Assembly: GCF_000314735.2 (NCBI RefSeq)
Contig: NZ_KB375270.1
Coordinates: 620,001 to 684,000, forward strand
DNA: 64,000 bases
From: Afipia felis ATCC 53690
GTDB lineage: Bacteria; Pseudomonadota; Alphaproteobacteria; Rhizobiales; Xanthobacteraceae
Direction of reading: 5' to 3'
Below the pieces are notes generated by a model. The model searched no databases, was not told the DNA's origin, and worked only from the letters and a program-made list of their open reading frames with translations. The stretch's first letter is position 1; each line of letters starts with the position of its first letter. Shown piece after piece: positions 10,030 through 18,925 of the stretch. Both the position numbers and the translations under genes were made by a program.

Positions 10030-10856
10030 GCGCCGAGATTCTATCCTTCGAGACTGGACAGCCTGCGGGCAACGCCGAGCGCGCACAGGACGAGCCGGCG
10101 CTGGTTGTTGACGTCGAGGGCTATGAAGGTCCGCTCGATCTTCTGCTCGCGCTTGCCCGTCAGCAGAAGGTCGACCTCGCCAAGATTTCTATTCTCGCGC
10201 TCGCCGACCAGTATCTCGTTTTCATTGAAGCCGCGCGCAAGCTGCGGCTCGAACTCGCTGCCGACTATCTGGTGATGGCGGCATGGCTTGCGTATCTCAA
10301 ATCGCGTCTGCTGCTGCCCGAGCCGCCGACGCCGGACGGGCCGAGCGCCGAGGACATGGCGAGCGCGCTCGCCAACCGCCTGCGCCGCCTCGAGCAGATC
10401 CGCGAAGCCTCGAACCGCCTGATGACGCGCCCGCAACTGCGCCGTGACATCTTTCCGCGCGGCTTTCCCGAGCAGATCGCCCAGATCAAGCATCCGCAGT
10501 GGAATGCGACGCTCTACGACCTGCTGTCGGCCTATGCCGCGCAGCGCCAGCAGCGCGTGCTTGCGACCGTGCATCTGGCGCGCCGTACGGTCTGGTCGCT
10601 CGCGGAAGCGCGTGCCTCGCTGGAGCGGCTGGCAGGCATCGCCGAGGACTGGAGCCGGCTCGACGAGTACCTCATCGCTTACGTGATCGATCCCTCGCAG
10701 CGCGCCACGGTGATGGCTTCGAGTTTTGCAGCGGCGCTCGAACTGGTGCGCGAGGGCGTGGTCGATATTCATCAGCAGGACGCATTCGCGCCGATCTATT
10801 TTCGTAAGCATGCGGGCGGGCAGGGTGCTCCCGAACCGCAAGCCCCGATCGAGTAA
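10026..10856 (+). CDS. scpA: Segregation and condensation protein A (kleisin)
   Basis: A 276-residue kleisin subunit of the SMC–ScpAB condensin. The N-terminal block YEGPLDLLLALARQQKVDLAKISI is the family signature, followed by the LADQYLVFIEAARKLRLELAADYLVMAAWLAYLKSR-type helices (shown here only in part) and a C-terminal winged-helix region ending before GGQGAPEP. It overlaps nagZ by 4 bases and lies 21 bases before scpB, the usual alphaproteobacterial operon. Confidence 0.94.
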   Translation: MSAEILSFETGQPAGNAERAQDEPALVVDVEGYEGPLDLLLALARQQKVDLAKISILALADQYLVFIEAARKLRLELAADYLVMAAWLAYLKSRLLLPEPPTPDGPSAEDMASALANRLRRLEQIREASNRLMTRPQLRRDIFPRGFPEQIAQIKHPQWNATLYDLLSAYAAQRQQRVLATVHLARRTVWSLAEARASLERLAGIAEDWSRLDEYLIAYVIDPSQRATVMASSFAAALELVREGVVDIHQQDAFAPIYFRKHAGGQGAPEPQAPIE

Positions 10857-10877
10857 GTGGAAGAAGGAGAGCCCGTC

Positions 10878-11735
10878 ATGGCCACCAATCTGGCTACCAA
10901 GCACGTCGAGGACCACGATCCTTCGCACGACGAGACGGTGGAATCCTCGCACGAGACGGCCGAAGTTTCACATCAGGCGGTTGAGTCTTCGCATGAGGCA
11001 GAGCCCGCGCACGAGGTCATCGAAACTTCGGAGGCGGAAGCCTCCGCGCCTGTAGTGGCGCAGCGTCCAGAAGAACTGCGTCTTCTCGAAGCGATGCTGT
11101 TTGCCTCCACCGAGCCGCTCGATACGGCCTCGCTTGCCAAGCGTCTGCCGGACGGCGCGGATGTGAAATCGCTGCTCGAACAGTTGCAGGCGGATTACGC
11201 GATGCGCGGCGTCAATCTCGTGCGCGTCGCCAACAAATGGACATTCCGCACTGCCGCCGATCTGTCGTGGCTGATGACGCGCGAGAGCACCGAGACCCGG
11301 CGTCTGTCGCGCGCGGCGATCGAGACGCTGGCGATCATCGCTTATCACCAGCCGGTGACGCGTGCCGAGATCGAAGAAATCCGCGGCGTCATCACCTCAA
11401 AGGGCACGCTCGACGTGCTGCTGGAGACTGGCTGGATTCGTCCACGCGGCCGTCGCAAGACGCCTGGCCGCCCGCTGACTTTCGGCACCACGGAAGCGTT
11501 CCTGTCCCAGTTCAGCCTGGAGCAGCTGGGCGATCTGCCGGGCCTCGACGAGCTGAAGGGTTCGGGCCTGCTTGATACCCGTCTGCCGACCGGCTTCAGC
11601 GTGCCGTCGCCGTCGGACGATCCGGCGCTGCGTGAAGACGAAGAGCCGCTGGAGTCAGGCGACGATCTGCAGCTGACGCTCGCGCCGCTTCCGGATCCTG
11701 AGGAGCCTGCCCCCGAGGAGCCCACGGGAGAGTGA
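10878..11735 (+). CDS. scpB: Segregation and condensation protein B
   Basis: A 285-residue partner of ScpA with two winged-helix domains. LLEAMLFASTEPL opens domain 1, and ETLAIIAYHQPVTRAEIEEIRGV followed by GRPLTFGTTEAFL is the ScpB signature. The N-terminus carries an unusual His/Glu/Ser-rich extension of about 60 residues built on repeated SSHE(T/A) units, and the C-terminus is acidic and proline-rich. The start at 10878 follows an AGGAG nine bases upstream; a GTG at 10857 would add seven residues. Confidence 0.93.
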   Translation: MATNLATKHVEDHDPSHDETVESSHETAEVSHQAVESSHEAEPAHEVIETSEAEASAPVVAQRPEELRLLEAMLFASTEPLDTASLAKRLPDGADVKSLLEQLQADYAMRGVNLVRVANKWTFRTAADLSWLMTRESTETRRLSRAAIETLAIIAYHQPVTRAEIEEIRGVITSKGTLDVLLETGWIRPRGRRKTPGRPLTFGTTEAFLSQFSLEQLGDLPGLDELKGSGLLDTRLPTGFSVPSPSDDPALREDEEPLESGDDLQLTLAPLPDPEEPAPEEPTGE

Positions 11736-11838
11736 TCGGCCGCGTGTAACGCACGTCGTCTCACCCGCGTAGACCTTTCGAAGCCCGTGACGGATGTGGT
11801 GTCGTGACGGGCCCGTGCGATCAACGCGAGTCCTGACA

Positions 11839-13614
11839 ATGCTTCTTTTCGTCCTGGCCTATCTCGGCGGCGTGCTGACCATCATCAGCCCCTGCATTCT
11901 TCCCGTTTTGCCGTTCGTGTTCGCCCGGGCCGACCGGCCGTTTCTGAAAAGCGGCCTGCCGATGCTGATCGGCATGGCGCTGACATTCGCCATTGTCGCG
12001 ACGCTCGCCGCTGTTGCCGGTGGGTGGGCGGTCGCGGCCAACGAATACGGCCGGATCGCCGCCTTGGTGCTGCTCGCGTTGTTCGGCATTGCGCTGCTGT
12101 TTCCCGCCATCGCGGATCGCGTTACGCAACCGCTGGTCGCTCTTGGCGGACGGCTGTCGCAATCGGCAGATGGTTCGTCGGGTGGCTTCGTGCCCTCGCT
12201 GCTGCTCGGTGTCGCGACGGGGCTGTTGTGGGCGCCCTGCGCGGGGCCGGTTCTGGGATTGATCCTGACAGGTGCCGCGCTGCAAGGCGCCAACATCCAG
12301 ACCACGTTCCTGCTGCTGGCTTATGCGGCAGGTGCTGCGACCTCGCTGGCGCTGGCGCTCCTTGTCGGCGGACGTGTGTTTGCCGCAATGAAGCGCTCGC
12401 TCGGCGCGGGCGAATGGGTGCGGCGCGGCCTCGGCGTGCTGGTGCTCGTGGCTGTTGCCGCCATCGCGCTCGGCGTCGACACCAATTATCTCGCCAATGT
12501 CTCGCTGGCGCAGACCTCTGCCGTCGAGCAGACGCTGATCGACAAAATGCGCGGGCCGAACAACACCGCGATGACGCCTGCAGGCGGCGCCATGCAGCCG
12601 AACCCGTCGATGATGATGAAGGCGAACGCACCGCATGAGAGTGCGAGGGCTTTGCCGGTGGAGGGCACGATGCCCTCGCTCGACGGTGCGGTCGAATGGC
12701 TGAATTCAAAGCCGCTCACGGCGGAAGCATTGCGCGGCAAGGTGGTTCTGGTCGATTTCTGGACCTATTCCTGCATCAACTGCCTGCGCACCATTCCCTA
12801 TGTCCGCGCGTGGGCGGAGAAGTACAAGAACGACGGTCTCGTGGTGATCGGCGTGCACACACCGGAATTCGCCTTCGAGAAACAGCCAGCCAACGTCAAG
12901 AAGGCGGTAGCCGATCTCAAGATTGATTATCCCGTCGCGATCGACAACAATTACGCGATCTGGCGCGCGTTCGATAACATGTACTGGCCCGCGCATTATT
13001 TTATCGATGCGCAGGGCCGCATCCGTCACCACCATTTCGGCGAAGGCGAATACGCCAAATCCGAGGAGGTGATCCGGCAGTTGTTGCGCGAGGCAGGAAA
13101 GAATGTTCCGGAGCAACTGACGGACGTGCGCGGCACCGGCGCGGAAGCGGCGCCGGACATGGCGAACATCAAATCGCCCGAGACCTATCTCGGTTATGAC
13201 CGAGCCGAGAACTTCATGTCGCCGGGCGGTGCGGTACGCGATGAAAGCCATGATTATGCGGCGGGCGTTCTCAAGCTGAACGATTGGTCGCTTGCAGGCT
13301 CATGGACCGTCGATCCGGAGAATGCCGCGCTCGACAGGGCAGGTGGCGCGATCCGTTACCGCTTCCATGCCCGCGATCTGCATCTGGTGCTCGGGTCGGG
13401 AACGGACGGCAAGCCCGTTCGTTTCAAGGTAACGATTGATGGCGCCGTGCCCGGCGCGGATCATGGCGTCGATACCGATGCTAACGGCGAGGGGATTGTG
13501 ACCGGACAGCGGCTTTATCAGTTGGTCCGGCAGCAAGGCGAGGTCCGCGACCGGACCTTCGAGATTCAGTTCCTCGATCCCGGCGTGCAGGCCTTCGCCT
13601 TCACCTTTGGTTGA
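11839..13614 (+). CDS. DipZ-type CcdA–thioredoxin fusion (cytochrome c biogenesis/thiol-redox protein)
   Basis: A 591-residue membrane protein in three parts. Residues about 1–225 are a CcdA-like six-helix electron carrier (GGVLTIISPCILPVLPF and GLLWAPCAGPVLG carry the redox cysteines). Residues about 280–430 form an extracytoplasmic TlpA/thioredoxin-like domain with active site YSCINCLRT (C312, C315). Residues about 455–591 form a beta-rich C-terminal domain (YLGYDRAENFMSPGG to QAFAFTFG) like the carbohydrate-binding-type module in mycobacterial DipZ. It should pass electrons from cytoplasmic thioredoxin to exported thiols. The ATG at 11839 is preferred over the GTG at 11794, which adds non-hydrophobic residues. 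Confidence 0.88.
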   Translation: MLLFVLAYLGGVLTIISPCILPVLPFVFARADRPFLKSGLPMLIGMALTFAIVATLAAVAGGWAVAANEYGRIAALVLLALFGIALLFPAIADRVTQPLVALGGRLSQSADGSSGGFVPSLLLGVATGLLWAPCAGPVLGLILTGAALQGANIQTTFLLLAYAAGAATSLALALLVGGRVFAAMKRSLGAGEWVRRGLGVLVLVAVAAIALGVDTNYLANVSLAQTSAVEQTLIDKMRGPNNTAMTPAGGAMQPNPSMMMKANAPHESARALPVEGTMPSLDGAVEWLNSKPLTAEALRGKVVLVDFWTYSCINCLRTIPYVRAWAEKYKNDGLVVIGVHTPEFAFEKQPANVKKAVADLKIDYPVAIDNNYAIWRAFDNMYWPAHYFIDAQGRIRHHHFGEGEYAKSEEVIRQLLREAGKNVPEQLTDVRGTGAEAAPDMANIKSPETYLGYDRAENFMSPGGAVRDESHDYAAGVLKLNDWSLAGSWTVDPENAALDRAGGAIRYRFHARDLHLVLGSGTDGKPVRFKVTIDGAVPGADHGVDTDANGEGIVTGQRLYQLVRQQGEVRDRTFEIQFLDPGVQAFAFTFG

Positions 13615-13785
13615 AGGCAGGGTTGCGTTTTCTGTCCTGATTTTAACGATCCGGGGAACGAGAGCTGCCGAAACGCGGCCTGAATGCCGCAATCCGGCTT
13701 AAGTTCTTGTTTTCGGACCCTTCAGCGCCTAGGTTCGAGGCCAATCGGCCGGCCAACCCGGCAATGCGTTTACGTGGAGGACACA

Positions 13786-14028
13786 ATGGGTTCGATGAGC
13801 ATTTGGCACTGGATCGTCGTCATCGGCGTGGTCCTTCTGTTGTTCGGTCGCGGCAAGATTTCCGATCTGATGGGCGACGTCGCGCAGGGCATCAAGGCCT
13901 TCAAGAAGGGCATGGCGGACGACGACAAGCCGGCCGAGAAGTCCGAGCCGGTGAAGACCATCGACAGCACGTCCACGCCGCCGCAGGCGACTGCGCCGCG
14001 TCAGGATGTCGGCAGCAACGCCGTCTGA
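13786..14028 (+). CDS. tatA: Sec-independent protein translocase TatA
   Basis: An 80-residue single-span Tat pore subunit. It has a transmembrane helix (about residues 6–22, [17 protein letters not shown]), the conserved hinge and amphipathic helix ([19 protein letters not shown]), then a charged tail. A GTGGAGG ribosome site lies five bases before the ATG; the longer reading frame from 13684 is not supported. It is the first gene of tatABC. Confidence 0.95.
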   Translation: MGSMSIWHWIVVIGVVLLLFGRGKISDLMGDVAQGIKAFKKGMADDDKPAEKSEPVKTIDSTSTPPQATAPRQDVGSNAV

Positions 14029-14085
14029 GCCTCGCCGGAATTAATCGCGACAGCGAAGCGGCGCTCACGCGAAGCGGAATGATTG

Positions 14086-14520
14086 ATGTTCGATATCGGG
14101 TGGAGTGAACTGGTCGTCATCGGCGTGGTCGCGCTGATCGCCATCGGTCCGAAAGAACTGCCTGGTGTGCTGCGCATGATCGGCCAGTGGGTCGGCAAGG
14201 CCAGACGCATGGCCGCCGATTTCCAGGGTCAGTTCAACGAGGCGATGCGCGAGGCCGAAATGGCCGACATCAAGAAATCGTTCGACGATATCAGCGCCGC
14301 CTCGCGCGATCTGCACCCGACGAAACTTCTGGCCTCGCTGGAAGAACATGCCCGCGAGCGCGAGGAAGAGGAGCGCTCCGCGCAAACCACCACCGCGGCG
14401 CCTGCTTCCGAACCCCCATCTGTTGAATCCGCCGCTGCTCCCGTCGAAGGGCAGGCGCCCGCGTTGATGAAGCAGACCCCAGACGCGCCGCCGACCGCGC
14501 CGGAATCCAAAGCCTCATGA
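14086..14520 (+). CDS. tatB: Sec-independent protein translocase TatB
   Basis: A 144-residue TatB. It starts [30 protein letters not shown], a TM helix with the family Glu and Gly-Pro hinge (quoted part by part: [13 protein letters not shown], then [11 protein letters not shown]), followed by a long amphipathic helix and an Ala/Pro-rich tail. TatB forms the TatBC receptor for twin-arginine substrates. The ATG at 14086 follows a TTG at 14083; the ATG is the conserved start. It overlaps tatC by 4 bases. Confidence 0.94.
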   Translation: MFDIGWSELVVIGVVALIAIGPKELPGVLRMIGQWVGKARRMAADFQGQFNEAMREAEMADIKKSFDDISAASRDLHPTKLLASLEEHAREREEEERSAQTTTAAPASEPPSVESAAAPVEGQAPALMKQTPDAPPTAPESKAS

Positions 14521-15344
14521 GCGCCGACGACATCGAAGCCAGCAAGGCGCCATTGATGGAGCACCTGATCGAGCTGCGTTCGCGGCTCATCAAGGCATTG
14601 CTCGGTTTCGGCCTCGCTTTCATCCTGTGTTTCGTGTTCGCCAAGCAGATCTACAACGTGCTGGTATGGCCGTTCGTGTGGGTCGCGGGTCCTGAGAACT
14701 CGAAGTTCATCTACACCGCGCTGCTGGAATACTTCATCACGCAGCTCAAGCTTGCTCTGTTCGGCGCGGGTTTCATCTCTTTTCCCATCGTGGCGACGCA
14801 GATTTACAAGTTCGTCGCGCCCGGCCTCTACAAGCACGAGCGCGGCGCGTTCCTGCCGTATCTGATCGCAACGCCGTTCTTCTTCGTGCTCGGTGCGATG
14901 CTGGTCTACTTCCTCGTGTTGCCGATGCTGATCCGCTTCTCGCTCGGCATGCAGCAGGCAGGGGGAGCCGAGACGGCACAGATCGCGCTGTTGCCCAAGG
15001 TTGGTGAATATCTGTCGCTGATGATGTCGCTGGTGTTCGCCTTCGGCATCGCGTTCCAGTTGCCGGTGGTGCTAACGCTGCTCGGCCGCATCGGCGTGCT
15101 GACGGCGGCGCAACTGCGCGCCAAGCGGCGGTATTTCATCGTGGTCGCCTTCATCATCGCGGCGGTGCTGACGCCGCCCGACGTCATCAGCCAGGCCTCA
15201 CTCGCGCTGCCGTTGCTGCTCCTCTACGAGGGCTCGATCATCGCGGTCTCGATCGTCGAGAAGAACGCAGCCAAGCGAAAAGCGGCCCAGACGCCACCGG
15301 AAGCGCCGTCTGAGACGCCACCGGCGCTGCCGCCAGCCGAATAA
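14517..15344 (+). CDS. tatC: Sec-independent protein translocase TatC
   Basis: A 275-residue polytopic inner-membrane protein, the signal-peptide receptor of the Tat system. The N-terminus [18 protein letters not shown] is the TatC signature, and six hydrophobic segments are visible. The C-terminus adds a short Ala/Pro-rich tail after KRKAAQTP. It overlaps tatB by ATGA and is followed by a 127-base gap before serS. A plausible client in this window is the Tat-signal FAH-family protein at 31046–31834. Confidence 0.95.
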   Translation: MSADDIEASKAPLMEHLIELRSRLIKALLGFGLAFILCFVFAKQIYNVLVWPFVWVAGPENSKFIYTALLEYFITQLKLALFGAGFISFPIVATQIYKFVAPGLYKHERGAFLPYLIATPFFFVLGAMLVYFLVLPMLIRFSLGMQQAGGAETAQIALLPKVGEYLSLMMSLVFAFGIAFQLPVVLTLLGRIGVLTAAQLRAKRRYFIVVAFIIAAVLTPPDVISQASLALPLLLLYEGSIIAVSIVEKNAAKRKAAQTPPEAPSETPPALPPAE

Positions 15345-15471
15345 GACCCGGCACGCCCGCTTTTGCTATTCTTGCGGAAACCCCTGCGATTCGGGCTTTC
15401 GCACGCCGCCGAGTTGTTCTAACCCCACCTTTTCCGAAGAGCCGCGGCCGCCAGCCGCGACGGATATCACC

Positions 15472-16779
15472 ATGCATGACATTCGATCCATTCGCGATAA
15501 CCCTGCCGCTTTCGACGCGGCGCTGAAGCGCCGGGGCCTCGAGCCGCTGTCGGCGTCGTTGCTTGCGATCGACGAGAAACGACGCGGTGCGATCCAGGAG
15601 GCCGAGCAGGCCTTGGCGCGGCGCAACGCGGCCTCGAAGGAAATCGGCGAAGCGAAGAAGATCAAGGACGCCACGCGCGCCGATGCGCTGATGAACGAGG
15701 TTGCGGCCCTTAAAGCGAAGCTTCCGGAAATGGAAGCGGCGGCGAAAGGGTTCGAGGACGAACTGAAAACCGCGCTTGCGCAGATCCCGAATCTGCCGCT
15801 CGACGAGGTGCCGGATGGTGCCGACGAACACGGCAACGTGCAGCACCATGTCTACGGCGCGGCGCGCAACTATTCCTTCAAGCCGAAGGAGCATGTCGCG
15901 CTCGGTGAAGGTCTCGGTTTCATGGATTTCGAGACGGCGGCGAAGCTGTCTGGCGCGCGCTTTGTCGTGCTGAAGAAGGGACTGGCGCGGCTTGAGCGCG
16001 CCATCGGCCAGTTCTTCCTCGACGTGCACACCGGCGAGCATGGCTATACCGAAGTCAATCCGCCGCTGCTGGTGCGCGACGATGCGATGTTCGGCACCGC
16101 GCAGTTGCCGAAATTTCGCGATGATCAGTTTGCCGCCGGATCGCTGGATGCTGAGGGGCAGGGCTACTGGCTCATCCCCACGGCCGAGGTGCCGCTGACG
16201 AACCTCGTTCGCGAATCCATCCTCGATGAAAAAGAATTGCCGATGCGCCTCACTGCGTTGACGCCGTGCTTCCGTGCGGAAGCAGGCGCTGCAGGGCGCG
16301 ACACACGCGGCATGATCCGCCAGCATCAGTTCACCAAGGTCGAGCTTGTCTCGATCACGACGCCGGACGAGTCGAAGAACGAGCACGAGCGTATGCTATC
16401 TTGCGCCGAGGAAGTGCTGAAGCGCCTCGGCCTGCATTACCGGGTGATGACGCTGTGCACCGGCGACATGGGCTTCGCGTCACAAAAGACCTACGACATC
16501 GAAGTATGGATGCCGGGGCAGGGCGAGGGCGGCATGTTCCGGGAAATTTCGTCGTGCTCCGTGTGCGGCGACTTCCAGGCGCGGCGCATGGATGCGCGCT
16601 ATCGCGGCCCCGACAACAAGCCGCGCTTCGTCCACACGCTGAACGGCTCAGGCACGGCGGTCGGCCGCGCGCTGATCGCAGTGATGGAAACCTATCAGCA
16701 GGAAGATGGCTCGATCGCGGTGCCGGACGTGCTGCAACCTTACATGGGCGGTCTGAAGATGATCGCGAAGGACAATTGA
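15472..16779 (+). CDS. serS: Serine--tRNA ligase
   Basis: A 435-residue class II synthetase. [24 protein letters not shown] opens the N-terminal tRNA-binding coiled coil (about residues 30–105; seen in part as [18 protein letters not shown]). The catalytic core has motif 2 ([25 protein letters not shown] region; [14 protein letters not shown] is visible) and motif 3 ([20 protein letters not shown]). Five bases separate it from surE, so the two are likely co-transcribed. Confidence 0.95.
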   Translation: MHDIRSIRDNPAAFDAALKRRGLEPLSASLLAIDEKRRGAIQEAEQALARRNAASKEIGEAKKIKDATRADALMNEVAALKAKLPEMEAAAKGFEDELKTALAQIPNLPLDEVPDGADEHGNVQHHVYGAARNYSFKPKEHVALGEGLGFMDFETAAKLSGARFVVLKKGLARLERAIGQFFLDVHTGEHGYTEVNPPLLVRDDAMFGTAQLPKFRDDQFAAGSLDAEGQGYWLIPTAEVPLTNLVRESILDEKELPMRLTALTPCFRAEAGAAGRDTRGMIRQHQFTKVELVSITTPDESKNEHERMLSCAEEVLKRLGLHYRVMTLCTGDMGFASQKTYDIEVWMPGQGEGGMFREISSCSVCGDFQARRMDARYRGPDNKPRFVHTLNGSGTAVGRALIAVMETYQQEDGSIAVPDVLQPYMGGLKMIAKDN

Positions 16780-16783
16780 GACG

Positions 16784-17548
16784 ATGCGTATTCTCTGCAC
16801 GAATGACGACGGCATTCACGCGCCGGGCATCAAGGTCAACGAGGAGATCGCGCGGCAATTGTCGGACGATGTCTGGATCGTCGCGCCCGAGCTCGATCAG
16901 TCGGGCGTATCGCATTCGCTGTCGCTGAACGATCCGTTGCGTTTGCGCGAAATCGACGACCGTCATTTCGCCGTGCACGGCACGCCGACCGATTGCGTCA
17001 TCATGGGCTCGCGTCACGTGCTGCCGGGCTGGCCGGATCTCGTGATCTCCGGCGTCAACAAGGGCCGCAACGTCGCGGAGGATGTTGTCTATTCCGGCAC
17101 CATCGCGGGCGCACTGGAAGGCACCATTCTCGGCCTGCCTTCGTTCGCGCTGTCGCAGGAATTCGGCGGCCGCGAAAATCGCAACAAGCCGATGTGGGAC
17201 GTTGCGCGCGCCTATGGCGCCGACATCATCCGCAAGGTGATGAAGCTCGGTGTGCCGCACGACACCGTCATCAACATCAACTTCCCCGCCTGCCGGCCTG
17301 AGGAAGTGAAGGGCATCGTGGTGGCGCGTCAGGGCAAACGCAATCAGGGCTTCCTGCGCATCGACGGACGCGAGGACGGTCGCGGCAATCCCTATTACTG
17401 GATCGGTTTCCAGGCCTTCGAGAAGATCGATCCGCCGGGTGAGGGCACAGATCTGGCCGCGCTCGACGGCAATTACGTCTCGGTCACGCCGTTGCGGCTC
17501 GACCGCACGGATGTCGCGTTTTCCACGGAATTGAAAAAGCTGTTCTGA
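16784..17548 (+). CDS. surE: 5'/3'-nucleotidase SurE
   Basis: A 254-residue stationary-phase survival protein, a metal-dependent nucleoside monophosphatase. The N-terminal MRILCTNDDGIHAPGI contains the metal-binding Asp-Asp pair. HGTPTDCVIMG and SGVNKGRNVAEDVVYSGTIAGA carry the remaining active-site Asn/Ser residues. It sits between serS and pcm, the standard surE–pcm neighbourhood, but here a minus-strand response regulator is inserted before pcm. Confidence 0.95.
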   Translation: MRILCTNDDGIHAPGIKVNEEIARQLSDDVWIVAPELDQSGVSHSLSLNDPLRLREIDDRHFAVHGTPTDCVIMGSRHVLPGWPDLVISGVNKGRNVAEDVVYSGTIAGALEGTILGLPSFALSQEFGGRENRNKPMWDVARAYGADIIRKVMKLGVPHDTVININFPACRPEEVKGIVVARQGKRNQGFLRIDGREDGRGNPYYWIGFQAFEKIDPPGEGTDLAALDGNYVSVTPLRLDRTDVAFSTELKKLF

Positions 17549-17551
17549 GAA

Positions 17552-17926
17552 TTACGCCGCTTCGCCGCGTAGCGTAACCTCTATCATCTTCGCCAGCGTT
17601 TCCATCTGGAACGGCTTTTGAAGTGCGGGGCGGTCGCGGAATTTTTCCGGTAGTCCCTGTACGCCATAGCCGGTGGCGAACACGAAGGGACGGTTGCGCA
17701 TCTGCACCGCTTCGGCGACAGGTGAGATCACCTTCCCGTTGACGTTGACGTCGAGAATGGCGATGTCGAAATTGGTGCACTGAACGAGGCGCACGGCCTC
17801 GTCGATATCGCCGGCCTCTGCGACGACCTGATAGCCAAGTTCCTCCAGCATATCGGAGACCATCATCCTGATCATCACTTCGTCTTCGACCAGGAACACG
17901 GATCGCCGCCGTTCGCCGCTGCTCAC
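17552..17926 (-). CDS. Single-domain (CheY-like) response regulator
   Basis: About 124 residues forming one receiver domain with no output domain. RRSVFLVEDEVMIRMMV gives the acidic pocket, FDIAILDVNVNG the phosphoacceptor Asp, FATGY the Thr/Ser switch region and LQKPFQMETLA the conserved Lys. The likely start is a GTG at 17926 after a GGGGTAGAG; an ATG at 18040 would add 38 non-domain residues. It lies between surE and pcm on the opposite strand. Its kinase is not in the window. Confidence 0.83.
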   Translation of the reverse strand: MSSGERRRSVFLVEDEVMIRMMVSDMLEELGYQVVAEAGDIDEAVRLVQCTNFDIAILDVNVNGKVISPVAEAVQMRNRPFVFATGYGVQGLPEKFRDRPALQKPFQMETLAKMIEVTLRGEAA

Positions 17927-18063
17927 CAACTCTACCCCCGCCTGTCGGACTTTCGCGGGCGGATCATAGGAGGGTTTCGGGAGTTCGTCACCTGTTCTTG
18001 TTCCCGGTGAATGGATAGAAAAAAGGCGGAAACCAACCACTTATAGAGAATCCGATATAACCT

Positions 18064-18738
18064 ATGTTTATCGGATGGAAGATGATGGCAGCGTCAGGGC
18101 AATCGGGGCGGGAGAAGCTCAACTTTCAGCTGACTTTGCGGCGGCGCGGGATCAGCGATCAGGCGATTTTGCGCGCGCTGGAAGACGTGCCACGCGACCT
18201 GTTCGTCGATCCGCGCGACAGGGAGTTCGCCTATGCCGACACCGCCCTCGGCATCGCCTGCGGCCAGACCATCAGTCAGCCTTACGTCGTCGCCTATATG
18301 ACAGAACAGTTGCGGACGCATCCGCGCCATCGCGTGCTCGAGATCGGCACCGGCTCCGGCTATCAGGCCGCGGTGCTGTCGCGCCTGTGCCGGATCGTCG
18401 TGACGGTTGAGCGCTATCGCACGCTGGTGGATACGGCGCGGCGGCGTTTCTCGTCACTCGGTTACAACAACATCGAAGTTGTGTTCGGCGACGGCTATGA
18501 TGTTGCGCAAACGCTCGGCATGTTCGATCGCATCATCGTCACGGCGGCGATGGAGGAAATTCCGGAGTCATTGATGGAGTTGTTGGAGCCGGGCGGCATC
18601 CTGATCGCGCCGGTCGGCCCGCAGGGCGGTGCGCAGCAACTCGTGCGGCTGCGCAAGACGGAAGAGGGGATCGCGCGCGACGAACTGATCCCTGTGCGCT
18701 TCGTCCCCGCGCTAAAGGGACTCGCGAAAGAATTGTAA
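18064..18738 (+). CDS. pcm: Protein-L-isoaspartate O-methyltransferase
   Basis: A 224-residue SAM-dependent enzyme that methylates isoaspartyl residues for protein repair. Visible elements are [27 protein letters not shown] (substrate loop) and [16 protein letters not shown] (SAM motif I), followed by [14 protein letters not shown]. Several nearby ATGs (18064, 18082, 18085) could be the start; the first is kept but later ones fit the family as well. It is followed by 187 bases with no gene. Confidence 0.93.
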   Translation: MFIGWKMMAASGQSGREKLNFQLTLRRRGISDQAILRALEDVPRDLFVDPRDREFAYADTALGIACGQTISQPYVVAYMTEQLRTHPRHRVLEIGTGSGYQAAVLSRLCRIVVTVERYRTLVDTARRRFSSLGYNNIEVVFGDGYDVAQTLGMFDRIIVTAAMEEIPESLMELLEPGGILIAPVGPQGGAQQLVRLRKTEEGIARDELIPVRFVPALKGLAKEL

Positions 18739-18925
18739 GACCCGCCAGTCAGGTTCCGTCGTCCCATTGCGAGACGCATGGGGAGGGAACCTGGCTCGCT
18801 ACGAAAATAGTAACCATAAATTCCCGCTACCCCTTTGTGTTCAAGGGCATGCGCGATGCTTAAAGGGTTATTTACTGCACGGCTGTTTACTCAATTTAGT
18901 GCCAGTTGCGTACCAGTGAGTAACC

